18,019 nucleotides of DNA from an uncultured bacterium. Its GTDB lineage: Bacteria > Planctomycetota > Uabimicrobiia > Uabimicrobiales > JABWCH01. The stretch's first letter is position 1. Every line of letters starts with the position of its first letter. Under the pieces are notes generated by a model that was not told where the DNA came from, did no database searches, and saw only the letters and a list, made by a program, of their open reading frames with translations. The position numbers and the translations under genes were made by a program. Below are positions 1 through 6,909 of this stretch, one piece after another. The stretch spans positions 1 through 18,019 of the forward strand of contig CALKWO010000390.1 of NCBI GenBank assembly GCA_938003875.1, read 5' to 3'.

Positions 1-81
1 TCTGTGGTTCTCTTTAAAAATCAAAAAAGTTCACTTACAAGCTGCGGAATATAGGGACTATTACGGAAACGGGAACTTTTC

Positions 82-109
82 TTTACAAAAAATTTTTATT
101 TGCTACAAT
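82..109 (+). promoter_or_regulatory. Candidate sigma-70-type promoter of the sigma-54 activator gene
   Basis: TTTACA (82-87) and TACAAT (104-109) are separated by 16 bases, close to the vegetative -35/-10 pattern. Transcription would start near 116, about 70 bases before the preferred start codon at 185. The -10 lies in a tandem duplication of TGCTACAATGG (101-111 and 112-122), so a second copy of the -10 exists at 115-120. Bases 1-81 hold no gene that I can support; AAAAGTTC (25-32) and GAACTTTT (73-80) form a loose inverted repeat there. Confidence 0.4.
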
Positions 110-184
110 GGTGCTACAATGGAATATCTACCTTATCTTTGTATACAAGAAACTGGTAATTTTTTACCCAAAAGGAAGGTTTTC

Positions 185-1555
185 ATGGGATCAGAGAAAC
201 CCTGTATTCTTATTGTAGACGACCATCTTCCCTCTCGAATGTATTTACAGGAAGTCTTGCTACAAGAAGGATATGATACTATAGAAGCAGAAAATGGAGC
301 ACAGGCACTGGAAATTCTGCATAAAAATATCTTTGATATTATTCTGCTTGATCTACAGCTTCCTGATATCTCAGGCGTAGATTTATGCCCTAAAATCAAA
401 AAAATTCCTTTTCGCAATCATATTCCCATTATTTTTATCACGGCCTATGGCAGTGTTGAAATTGCAGTAAAGGCAATGGAAACAGGAGCTTTCTATTTTT
501 TGAATAAGCCTCTTAAGGAAAAAGAGCTGCTTTTTCTCATAAAACGCGCTTTAGAACATAGTCAGCTTCATCGGGAAGTTGCTCGATTAAAAATGGAACT
601 ATCGGAAGGCAAAGCCCTTTGTCCGATTATAGGAAAAAGCAAAAAGATTCAGGAACTCCTTAAAATGATTGCCCAGGTAGCCCCTTATGATACTACTGTT
701 TTGATTCAGGGAAACAGTGGGACAGGAAAAGAACTTGTAGCAAAGGCAATCCATCAAAATAGTATGAGGAAAAATGGGCCTTTTATTACAATAGATTGTG
801 GGGCATTGTCAGAAAATCTTTTGGAAAGCGAACTTTTTGGGCATATAAAGGGTGCATTTACTGGTGCTATTGCAGACAGAAAAGGAGTGTTCTTAAGGGC
901 AAACACAGGAACTCTTTTTTTGGATGAAATTGGAAACCTGTCTCTTTCTCTTCAGATAAAGCTTTTGAGAGCCTTACAGGAACATGAGATTTTGCCAGTA
1001 GGTAGCGATAAGCCAGTTAAAGTAGATGTTCGTATTATTTCTGCTACCAATATGCCACTATTAGAAATGGTAAGCAAGGGGACATTTCGCAATGATCTTT
1101 ATTTCAGGCTGAATGTTGTCAACATACAATTGAGCGATTTGAAGGATAGAGCCGAAGATATACCCATTCTAAGCCAATATTTTCTGCAAAAATATCAAAA
1201 AAATAGCCCTGTCAGTGGATTTTCTAAAAATGCCATGAAAATTCTTTTGAAATATGATTGGCCTGGGAACGTCAGGGAATTAGAAAATGCAATTGAGAGT
1301 GCTATGATTACTGCTGGCGGAAGGGAGATAGAAGTAGAAGATTTGCCTGTGAATATTTCTCAAATAACCAGGAGAATAAATGCCTTAGCCTCTTGTAAAT
1401 TGATTAGCCTGGAAGACATGGAAAAAAAACATATCGAGCAAGTTTTGCAACAAACCAACTATAACCAGACACAGGCTGCCAATGTGCTAGGCATAGACCG
1501 TAAAAGTCTCTGGAGAAAAATAAAAAAATTTGATCTGGAAATTCCTTCGTGCTAA
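185..1555 (+). CDS. Sigma-54-dependent response regulator, NtrC/FlrC type
   Basis: A three-domain transcription activator of about 456 residues that works with RNA polymerase carrying sigma-54. The N-terminal receiver has the acidic pair D12-D13, phospho-acceptor D56 in LLDLQLPD and K108 in NKPL. The central AAA+ domain has Walker A GNSGTGKE (176-183), the sigma-54-contacting GAFTGA loop (223-228) and Walker B LFLDEIG (244-250). The C-terminus (about 413-456) is a Fis-type helix-turn-helix. An upstream ATG at 119 is in frame but has no ribosome site and would lie almost at the predicted transcription start; the ATG at 185 follows GGAAGG (174-179) and begins the receiver fold directly, so I chose it. 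Three sigma-54-like promoters lie ahead of other genes in the window, two of them flagellar, so an FlrC/FleR-like role in flagellar control is likely but inferred. It could also be a general AtoC-like regulator. Confidence 0.93.
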   Translation: MGSEKPCILIVDDHLPSRMYLQEVLLQEGYDTIEAENGAQALEILHKNIFDIILLDLQLPDISGVDLCPKIKKIPFRNHIPIIFITAYGSVEIAVKAMETGAFYFLNKPLKEKELLFLIKRALEHSQLHREVARLKMELSEGKALCPIIGKSKKIQELLKMIAQVAPYDTTVLIQGNSGTGKELVAKAIHQNSMRKNGPFITIDCGALSENLLESELFGHIKGAFTGAIADRKGVFLRANTGTLFLDEIGNLSLSLQIKLLRALQEHEILPVGSDKPVKVDVRIISATNMPLLEMVSKGTFRNDLYFRLNVVNIQLSDLKDRAEDIPILSQYFLQKYQKNSPVSGFSKNAMKILLKYDWPGNVRELENAIESAMITAGGREIEVEDLPVNISQITRRINALASCKLISLEDMEKKHIEQVLQQTNYNQTQAANVLGIDRKSLWRKIKKFDLEIPSC

Positions 1556-1565
1556 GTTTTTTCCT

Positions 1566-1622
1566 GATCTGTGGCATTTTGTCTCTATTTTAAGGTATAT
1601 ATGAGGCAAAATGCCACAGATC
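1566..1622. repeat. Long inverted repeat (16-bp arms) in convergent intergenic region
   Basis: GATCTGTGGCATTTTG (1566-1581) and its exact reverse complement (1607-1622) flank a 25-base spacer that contains TTTTAAGGTATA (1588-1599). It begins 11 bases after the stop of the activator gene and could act as a transcription end structure, but no T-run follows the right arm. The core TGTGGCATTTTG recurs at 1662-1673, so it may be part of a repeat family instead of a simple terminator. Confidence 0.75.
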
Positions 1623-1661
1623 AATACAGATTTTACTTATACTTTAAGGTATAAAAAATAA

Positions 1662-1678
1662 TGTGGCATTTTGCCACA
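1662..1678. repeat. Third arm of the TGTGGCATTTTG repeat, itself a small hairpin
   Basis: TGTGGCA (1662-1668), TTT, TGCCACA (1672-1678) form a 7-bp hairpin. Its first 12 bases are identical to the core of the arm at 1570-1581 and complementary to the arm at 1607-1618. A second copy of TTTAAGGTATA (1643-1653) lies between this arm and the previous one, so arm-spacer-arm-spacer-arm repeats the same two words. Confidence 0.65.
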
Positions 1679-1698
1679 AATGAAAAATATGGAAAAAG

Positions 1699-1740
1699 AC
1701 AAATGTAGCCCTAAACAATTTTTTTCCAGGCTACATTTGT
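1699..1740 (-). terminator. Probable flagellin transcription terminator
   Basis: ACAAATGTAGCC (1699-1710) and GGCTACATTTGT (1729-1740) are perfect 12-bp complementary arms with an 18-base loop. The structure begins 14 bases past the flagellin stop codon. Read on the minus strand the stem is followed by CTTTTTCC, a short U-tract, consistent with an intrinsic terminator for flagellin. Confidence 0.65.
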
Positions 1741-1754
1741 GTTCAGGTTATATC

Positions 1755-3140
1755 TTATTGCAACAGGCTCAAGACGACTTGGGAGGATGCTTTTGCCTGG
1801 CTCATGACTGCTGAGCCTGCTTGTTGTAACATCATACTCTTGCTCATGTTCAATGTCTCTGATGCAAAGTCCACATCCAATAGCCTGCTTCTTGCTGCAT
1901 TGACATTTTCATTCACATTGGTCAAGTTGGAAATGGTAGACTCTAGTCTATTCTGAACAGCACCGATTTCGCCACGACGGGAAGAAATGGTGCTTAACGC
2001 AGAATCCAGGCGGTCAATGGCTTCTGTTGCGCCAGCGATGGATGTCAGATCAATATCGCGAATTGTGGTAGTATCCAAAGCAATTGTCGTGCTTCCAAAA
2101 CCCAATCTATTGTTGGCATCGGTAACAGTGATATTCTGGTCGTCTGTCAGTTCTAGCTTTCCTCTTGTAATCCCTGTTGTGAAAGGGTTAGCACCCGTTC
2201 CATTACCTGCTGTAATATCGACGTTACGACCATCGGCTGCCGTCAGTGTTATTTTTGTTCCTGCTGCATTAAGAGAAGCACTCACTCCAGTCTGGCTGGA
2301 ATAGGTATTAATAGTATCAAGCAGTTCAGTTGCATCGTTTACACTACCTCCCTGTGAACCATCCAAAATAGTTACACCATTGATCGCTAAAGTTTCGCTA
2401 CCATCCATTCCAGCAATGGCAGCACTTTCTATTGAACTTGCCTGTGCCTCTGCTCTTGCTCCTGTATTGCTGGCATTGATGGCTTTGGCCTTTGCATAAG
2501 CACTATCAGCCGTTCGTCCATTGGATTCTGCATAGGAAGCCGATGCTTTTACAAAGGTTCCATTGATCTGTACTTCAGAATCTCCGATAGCGGAAGCAGA
2601 TACTGCTGCTGCGCCTGTTTGTTGTGCAATCTGCCCAAAATCGTCGCTTTCGGAAGCCTGTATAGAAATATTGATGCTTTGCCCTGCGTCTGCCCCTACC
2701 TGGAACTGGCTACTAAAGGAACCATCCAGAAGTTTTCTTCCATTAAAGGTTGTATCTACTGCAATTCTGTCCACTTCGCTAATCAAGGCATCAACTTCGT
2801 CCTGGAGAGATTGTCTGTCAGAATCTCCATAGGTACCATTGGCAGACTGAACTGCGAGCTCTCTCATTCTTTGGAAAATATTGGTTGTTTCGCCCAAAGC
2901 ACCTTCAGCAACCTGGGCCACAGATATACCATCGTTTGCATTTCGTACAGCCTGCCCCAAGCCTCTGATTTGGGAATTGAATTTTTCCGCAATTTTGAAT
3001 CGGCCAGCATCGTCCGATGCTCTGTTGATTCTTAAGCCTGTAGACAACTTTTCAAAAGTTTTTCCTAAGTCTCCGGAAACTTTGTTCATTTGTCTTGCAG
3101 TGTTTAAAGCAGAAACGTTTGTGTTTATAGATATACCCAT
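1755..3140 (-). CDS. fliC: Flagellin
   Basis: Filament subunit of 461 residues, exported by the flagellar type III apparatus and polymerised outside the cell. The conserved N-terminal D0/D1 region covers about residues 1-145 (SINTNVSALNTARQ; QRMRELAVQSANGT at 90-103, the segment which in other flagellins forms part of the TLR5-binding surface). The C-terminal D1/D0 region covers about 375-461, including SRLLDVDFASET and a terminal LSLLQ. Between them, AINGVTILDG (252-261) and following residues look like a flagellin hook-IN motif, with an Ala/Ser-rich stretch at about 197-245. ATG at 3140 is preceded by AGGAGG (3148-3153) at 7 bases. It lies alone and is transcribed from a sigma-28-type promoter at 3236-3210. 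FliS, its usual chaperone, is encoded divergently at 3971. Whether the genome holds further flagellins cannot be seen here. Confidence 0.97.
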   Translation of the reverse strand: MGISINTNVSALNTARQMNKVSGDLGKTFEKLSTGLRINRASDDAGRFKIAEKFNSQIRGLGQAVRNANDGISVAQVAEGALGETTNIFQRMRELAVQSANGTYGDSDRQSLQDEVDALISEVDRIAVDTTFNGRKLLDGSFSSQFQVGADAGQSINISIQASESDDFGQIAQQTGAAAVSASAIGDSEVQINGTFVKASASYAESNGRTADSAYAKAKAINASNTGARAEAQASSIESAAIAGMDGSETLAINGVTILDGSQGGSVNDATELLDTINTYSSQTGVSASLNAAGTKITLTAADGRNVDITAGNGTGANPFTTGITRGKLELTDDQNITVTDANNRLGFGSTTIALDTTTIRDIDLTSIAGATEAIDRLDSALSTISSRRGEIGAVQNRLESTISNLTNVNENVNAARSRLLDVDFASETLNMSKSMMLQQAGSAVMSQAKASSQVVLSLLQ

Positions 3141-3209
3141 GGCTAACCCTCCTAAGATTTGTTTTTATTTCTTTACAATTTTATTTTTCATTTTCTTTCA
3201 CTATTTTTC

Positions 3210-3236
3210 TTATCGGATGTTTTAAAAAAAACTTTA
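3210..3236 (-). promoter_or_regulatory. FliA-type (sigma-28) promoter of flagellin
   Basis: On the minus strand TAAA (3236-3233), a spacer of exactly 15 bases and TCCGATAA (3217-3210) match the sigma-28 consensus TAAA-N15-GCCGATAA with a single mismatch; the first element extends to TAAAGTTT. The start would be near 3203, giving a leader of about 60 bases before the flagellin ATG. The matching sigma factor is probably the gene at 12112. Confidence 0.85.
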
Positions 3237-3270
3237 GGGGAAAAATAAAAAAAAATGGAAATTTTTTTTT

Positions 3271-3286
3271 TGGCTTTATTCTTGCT
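3271..3286 (+). promoter_or_regulatory. Sigma-54 (-24/-12) promoter of the fliS/fliO/fliR cluster
   Basis: TGGCTT-N5-TTGCT places GG (3272-3273) and GC (3284-3285) exactly 10 bases apart, the defining sigma-54 spacing, against the consensus TGGCAC-N5-TTGCW. Transcription would start near 3297, about 35 bases before the gene at 3332. It is divergent from, and does not overlap, the flagellin sigma-28 promoter. It lies after a run of T, which keeps some chance of coincidence. Confidence 0.7.
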
Positions 3287-3331
3287 TAGAAAAATAGGTT
3301 CTTAGTAAAAAGTAAAAAATAGGAAAAATCT

Positions 3332-3952
3332 ATGGAAATGCAAGAAATTCAGGAAGAAGAAAAAACAGATACCCCCATACCTGCCAAAAAAAGAAAAAGC
3401 TCTATTCTTTTTCTTTTGATCATCTCACAGATATTGAGCATAGCAGGGATACTGTACTTTTTCATTCCTGGAAAACATCAGGAAGCTAAGCCATCTGCCC
3501 AATCTCCTCTCCTATGGGATATATGGGAAAAATTAGGGGATGAAGCTTTGCAGGAAGGCAATCCAGACCAAGGAATCTATTTTCTGGAAAAAGTCTACAA
3601 AGAACTCCCCTTAGATTCTGACCGAAGGATGATTTTAGAGCAAAAGCTTGCCAAACTTTATTATCAATCTCGTAAGAATAAAGCAGAAAAGCAAAAACTT
3701 TCTTCTTTTGGAGAAAATATACCAGAAAAGTACGCTCTGGCAGAATCTTCCTACCAAAAAGGGGAATACCAGAAAGCCTACACACTTTTCTATGAATACC
3801 TCTTGCAAAGTGAAGAAAATAAAAACAACGAAGCACTCACCTCTAAAGCATATTTACGCATCCAACAATGCCAGATACAGATATTTCTTGCAAAGCTTCC
3901 TGCTCAGGAGGATGAATTGATTTTGGAATCTTTGAAAATTTTAAAAAAATAA
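3332..3952 (+). CDS. Membrane-anchored TPR-like protein of unknown function
   Basis: 206 residues. A charged N-terminus (1-23, rich in Glu then Lys/Arg) precedes one strongly hydrophobic segment (about 24-46), so the protein is probably anchored in the inner membrane with the remainder outside the cytoplasm. The rest is helical. Two stretches resemble tetratricopeptide helices: one at about 62-90 (LGDEALQEGNPDQGIYFLEK) and one at about 134-163 (ALAESSYQKGEYQKAYTLF). ATG at 3332 follows AGGA at 3321-3324; a second ATG two codons later is possible. It is the first gene after the sigma-54 promoter at 3271 and lies 18 bases before fliS, so it should be co-expressed with flagellar genes. I do not recognise it as a named flagellar protein; a scaffold or assembly role would be a guess. 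Confidence 0.8.
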   Translation: MEMQEIQEEEKTDTPIPAKKRKSSILFLLIISQILSIAGILYFFIPGKHQEAKPSAQSPLLWDIWEKLGDEALQEGNPDQGIYFLEKVYKELPLDSDRRMILEQKLAKLYYQSRKNKAEKQKLSSFGENIPEKYALAESSYQKGEYQKAYTLFYEYLLQSEENKNNEALTSKAYLRIQQCQIQIFLAKLPAQEDELILESLKILKK

Positions 3953-3970
3953 AAGAGAAAGGAACCGATA

Positions 3971-4345
3971 ATGAATCCAGCTTTGAATAGTTATAAAAAA
4001 ATGATGGTAGAAACGTCTTCTCCTCTCGAAAATGTCATTTTACTTCATGATCGCTGCATGCAACATCTTACGAACCTTCACAAAAGTATAGAAACAAACA
4101 ATATTTCAGAAAAGGCAGTCTATTTGCAAAAGGCTATGGATATTATCTCTGGACTGGATAGTGAACTGGACTTTTCTCAAGGAGAAATAGCGAACCATCT
4201 TCATACTCTATATGAATGTATGATTGCACAGCTTGCACAGGCAAACATTAAAAATGAGGTTACTCCAGTTGAATTCACGAAGAAAATGATTGCAGAGCTT
4301 CGGGATACATGGCGTCAGCTTCAAAAAAGAACTCAAGAAAAATAG
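3971..4345 (+). CDS. fliS: Flagellar export chaperone FliS
   Basis: 124 residues, the usual FliS length. FliS binds the C-terminus of flagellin in the cytoplasm and prevents early polymerisation. The N-terminus NSYKKMMVETSSPLENVILL corresponds to the family pattern Y-x-x-x-x-V-E-T-A-S-P-x-x-L-V-x-L-L-Y. It is followed by helical segments and ends with an ELRDTWRQL helix, also typical. The start has AAAGGA 7 bases upstream. Its stop is 4 bases from the next start, suggesting translational coupling with the FliT-like gene. Flagellin itself is encoded divergently nearby. Confidence 0.92.
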   Translation: MNPALNSYKKMMVETSSPLENVILLHDRCMQHLTNLHKSIETNNISEKAVYLQKAMDIISGLDSELDFSQGEIANHLHTLYECMIAQLAQANIKNEVTPVEFTKKMIAELRDTWRQLQKRTQEK

Positions 4346-4349
4346 TCCT

Positions 4350-4721
4350 ATGGAAAATTGCAAACATACAGAAGAAGAATTTCTTCAAAACTGCAAAAAA
4401 CTTTTGGAACTCACTGGAACTTTTCGAGAAAATCTGATTTCCAAAGGTTTTTCTCTCTGGCAGGAATACGAAAAAATCCTGGAAGAACAAAAAGAAGTAT
4501 GCCAGAGAATGCAGTCACAGAAAGGCTATCAGAATCTTCCTGAAGCACGTTCTGCATACCAGCAGATTCTTTTATGGAATAAAGAAATCTGCACTCGTAT
4601 CCAGGCAGAACAAAAAAAAATTCTGACAGAAATCAAAGAATGCACAGATACCCAGAAAGCCTTATTAGAATATAGGGCTGCGCTAAAACAAGATGTGAAC
4701 CAAATAGACCAGAATGGTTAA
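4350..4721 (+). CDS. FliT-like small helical protein (probable flagellar chaperone)
   Basis: 123 residues, almost entirely charged and helix-forming, with heptad-like stretches (LWQEYEKILEEQKEVCQRMQ) and no membrane segment. An in-frame start exists at 4290, inside fliS, but the ATG at 4350, 4 bases after the fliS stop, is much more likely and indicates coupling. There is no strong ribosome site. Size, composition and position directly after fliS match FliT, the export chaperone of the filament cap protein FliD in other bacteria. Sequence similarity is too weak for me to claim more, and FlgN or FliJ-type proteins look alike. The call rests mainly on context. Confidence 0.6.
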   Translation: MENCKHTEEEFLQNCKKLLELTGTFRENLISKGFSLWQEYEKILEEQKEVCQRMQSQKGYQNLPEARSAYQQILLWNKEICTRIQAEQKKILTEIKECTDTQKALLEYRAALKQDVNQIDQNG

Positions 4722-4736
4722 AAGAAAAGCGAAAAA

Positions 4737-5171
4737 ATGAACAGAAAAATAATGCTGATTTGGGGGCTATCTATTCTACAAAATATTCTCTATTGCCAGG
4801 AAAAAAATCTGCAATATGAAAAATATATGCGTAAGCCAGAAATGTCTATATCTCCTTTATCTTTAGGCTACCTTTTTCTGGTACTCCTCCTTATGAGCCT
4901 GAGCATTATTGCTATAGTATGGATATTGAAGAAGCTTACCAAAGGCAATCTAGGAAAAGGCAAAAGTCTCTCTCTGAAAGAATCCCTGTATCTAGGCAAT
5001 AAAAGCTATCTGCATCTGGTGGATATAGCAGATAAAACTTTTGTTTTAGGCGTTACCCCCCATTCTATCCAAACCATTGCGCAAATTTCCTTAAACTCTG
5101 ATAAACCATGCTTTGAGAAGATATTGACTGAGACAATAGAAAAGCAGCCACCAGCGATTCAAAAAGAATAA
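4737..5171 (+). CDS. fliO: Flagellar biosynthesis protein FliO
   Basis: 144 residues. FliO is a small bitopic membrane protein that helps assemble the FliP/FliR export gate. Here an N-terminal signal-like hydrophobic stretch (about 6-20) is followed by a second, strong membrane segment (about 43-65: LGYLFLVLLLMSLSIIAIVW). A cytoplasmic tail then matches the FliO core: basic linker, LSLKESLYLGNKSYLHLVDI and FVLGVTPHSIQTIAQI, the latter being the typical G-V-T motif. It starts 15 bases after the FliT-like gene. Normally fliP and fliQ follow; here neither is present, and the next gene is the LamG/PEP-CTERM protein. Confidence 0.87.
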   Translation: MNRKIMLIWGLSILQNILYCQEKNLQYEKYMRKPEMSISPLSLGYLFLVLLLMSLSIIAIVWILKKLTKGNLGKGKSLSLKESLYLGNKSYLHLVDIADKTFVLGVTPHSIQTIAQISLNSDKPCFEKILTETIEKQPPAIQKE

Positions 5172-5269
5172 ATTTTTTTATTGATTTTAGAGGATTTTTA
5201 TGAATAAATATTCTTTTGAAGTATAGCCTTTTTCTTTGTTTTCTCTCTTTTTTGAAAAGGAGCAAAAAA

Positions 5270-6058
5270 ATGCCTAAAATATTTTTTATTTTGCTCTTAT
5301 GTATTGTGGCAATAAACGTATATGGCTCTTCTTTATCCGATACAATATTGGGTCAGAATCCTACTGCGTACTGGCGATTTGGCGAAACTTCGGGCACTAC
5401 TGCCATAGATTCTACAGGCAACGGATACAATGGTACTTATACAGGAAGCTACTCCCTCAATGCTTCTGGTGCTGGCCTGGATGGAGATACGGCATTGCGC
5501 GTAACCAGCGGATACATGACTGTTTCTGTCCCTTCTACACCTAGCTTTACCTGCATTGTATGGGGAAAATCAGCTACTTCTACATGGAACCAGCATGGAT
5601 GGCTTGCCAGTGCTCGCTATGCAAATGGATTCATTATCCATCCCAGTGCAGGCAGTCAAAGTGTTCCCATGTATATCATCAGCAATGCTAGCGGAGACTC
5701 TTATACAGGTCTCAGCAGCGTTACTCCTGCCGATATTACTCAATGGCACCAATATGGTATAAGCTATGATTATAGCTCAAAAGAAGTTAAGATTATCCAG
5801 GATGGACAAGTTGCATATAGAGATACCTATACAGGCACACGTACAAACAGCAACATCACCATCTGGTTTGGCCAGGATCAATGCGAAGGTACCCGATATG
5901 GTAACGGATGGGTTGACGAAGCGTCTTTTTTTAACAGACAATTGAGCGATAGTGAAATTCTGGCTCAATACAATGCAGTAGTAACAATCCCAGAAGCTTC
6001 CAGCCTTCTTTCTCTATCTTGCTTTGTGTTATTTCTTTTATGGAAAAGCAGAAAATAG
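5270..6058 (+). CDS. Secreted LamG-type domain protein with PEP-CTERM-like sorting tail
   Basis: 262 residues. The start ATG follows AAGGAG (5257-5262) at 7 bases; a TTG further upstream (5216) is in frame but unneeded. Residues 1-19 form a signal peptide (MPKIFFILLLCIVAINVYG). The mature part resembles a concanavalin-A/LamG jelly roll, with hallmark segments PTAYWRFGETSGT near the start and WVDEASFFNRQLSDSEI near residue 225. The C-terminus (240-262) is IPEA, a hydrophobic helix and WKSRK, the plan of a PEP-CTERM signal recognised by exosortase, though PEA replaces PEP. The protein should be exported and processed at the envelope. It sits where fliP and fliQ are usually found, 98 bases after fliO and 83 before fliR; nothing in it is flagellar. 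It may be a later insertion or an independent surface gene. Confidence 0.82.
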   Translation: MPKIFFILLLCIVAINVYGSSLSDTILGQNPTAYWRFGETSGTTAIDSTGNGYNGTYTGSYSLNASGAGLDGDTALRVTSGYMTVSVPSTPSFTCIVWGKSATSTWNQHGWLASARYANGFIIHPSAGSQSVPMYIISNASGDSYTGLSSVTPADITQWHQYGISYDYSSKEVKIIQDGQVAYRDTYTGTRTNSNITIWFGQDQCEGTRYGNGWVDEASFFNRQLSDSEILAQYNAVVTIPEASSLLSLSCFVLFLLWKSRK

Positions 6059-6087
6059 CTTTTATTTCCTGCTTTTTATTAATCTTA

Positions 6088-6130
6088 GCCCCAAGGGGCG
6101 CAATATAATAGCCAGGGGCATTGCCCCTGG
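6088..6130. repeat. GC-rich double hairpin between the LamG gene and fliR
   Basis: In an AT-rich setting, GCCCC-AA-GGGGC (6088-6099) is followed by CCAGGGGCA-T-TGCCCCTGG (6112-6130), a perfect 9-bp inverted repeat. The GGGG and CCCC blocks can also pair across the two units, so alternative structures are possible. A TATAAT lies between them (6104-6109). The composition and layout resemble short palindromic elements dispersed in some genomes. No T-run follows, so it is not a standard terminator. It ends 11 bases before the preferred fliR start. Confidence 0.6.
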
Positions 6131-6141
6131 TAATCTTTCCT

Positions 6142-6909
6142 ATGGACTACCCAATATCTTCTTCCTCGGCTGTTCTTTTTTTATGTATCTTCCTTCGCAT
6201 CAGTGTATTCCTCCGGTTTTTGCCCTTTTTCCCTAAACAATCTCTTAGCCTTTATACTAAAATCGCCCTGGCATTCTTTCTATCTCTTATCATCACACTG
6301 CCTTTGCAAGAAAAAATCCAGATACAGGTGGTTTTGGATATTTCTCTTGCTTTTCTCGCTTTACAGGAAGTAGCAATAGGAATCGTGATGGGGTTTCTTG
6401 TGATGATGCTGGAACAAATTCTCTATTGCTTTGGTTCTCTTCTATCCCATCTTATGGGGCTGGATTCCTCTGAAATTTTTGCTCCTGGGAATGCGGCACC
6501 CTCTTCGCTTCTGGCTGTTTTATTTTTTTATATTGGGATAGCGTTTGTGCTGCTTTGGGATGGTCATCATTTTTTGCTGGCTGCCCTTTGTATGAGCATA
6601 GAAGCAATTCCTCCTGGAAGCTTTGCCCTTTCCTATGATCTTTTTTCTTTTATTTTCGATGGATGGGTACAGCTCTATCGTTTTCTTATTCTTCTGGCTG
6701 CTCCTTTTTTGCTTTTGTTTAGCGTGGTCATTATGGAATTGGGCATCTTGGGAAAAATGGTACCACAAATGAATATTTTTCTCATGGAATATCCTTTGCG
6801 TCTAGGCTGTGCGCTGGTACTCCTGGCATGGTTTTTACCAAACTACAATCATGGTGTACAACTCGTATTTTTTTATATCATAGACTTATTGCATGGACTT
6901 TTGCAGTAA
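6142..6909 (+). CDS. fliR: Flagellar biosynthesis protein FliR
   Basis: About 255 residues, the usual FliR size. FliR is part of the FliP-FliQ-FliR export gate in the inner membrane. The protein is almost wholly hydrophobic, with about six membrane segments. Family features are an arginine-containing first helix (FLRISVFLRFLPFF), the glycine-rich EVAIGIVMGFLV, the small-residue stretch after SHLMGLDSSEIF, and AAPFLLLFSVVIMELGILGK near residue 200. The ATG at 6142 is preferred; a TTG at 6121 is in frame but lies inside the hairpin stem. Neither has a clear ribosome site, so initiation may depend on the local RNA structure. It shares a cluster with fliO, but the partners FliP and FliQ are not encoded in the window. 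Confidence 0.88.
   Translation: MDYPISSSSAVLFLCIFLRISVFLRFLPFFPKQSLSLYTKIALAFFLSLIITLPLQEKIQIQVVLDISLAFLALQEVAIGIVMGFLVMMLEQILYCFGSLLSHLMGLDSSEIFAPGNAAPSSLLAVLFFYIGIAFVLLWDGHHFLLAALCMSIEAIPPGSFALSYDLFSFIFDGWVQLYRFLILLAAPFLLLFSVVIMELGILGKMVPQMNIFLMEYPLRLGCALVLLAWFLPNYNHGVQLVFFYIIDLLHGLLQ

Noticed and set aside
101..122. Tandem 11-base repeat as a regulatory iteron or repeat array
   Set aside because: Only two copies are present; it is probably a local duplication in the promoter.
119..184. In-frame extension of the sigma-54 activator from the ATG at 119
   Set aside because: No ribosome site, the ATG falls within the duplicated -10 region, and the receiver domain begins naturally at the ATG at 185 behind GGAAGG.
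1987..3225. Several open frames on the plus strand opposite flagellin
   Set aside because: They are shadows of the flagellin coding strand; their products have no domain pattern or ribosome sites, and flagellin is unmistakable.
4290..4349. Upstream extension of the FliT-like gene into fliS
   Set aside because: It would overlap fliS by 56 bases; the ATG 4 bases after the fliS stop fits normal coupling.
5270..6058. Possibility that the gene between fliO and fliR is a divergent fliP
   Set aside because: FliP has four membrane helices and a conserved loop; this protein has a signal peptide, a soluble beta-rich domain and a PEP-CTERM-like tail.
6024..6236. Open frame of 70 residues across the GC-rich hairpin
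   Set aside because: It overlaps the LamG gene end and fliR in another frame and simply translates the repeat.
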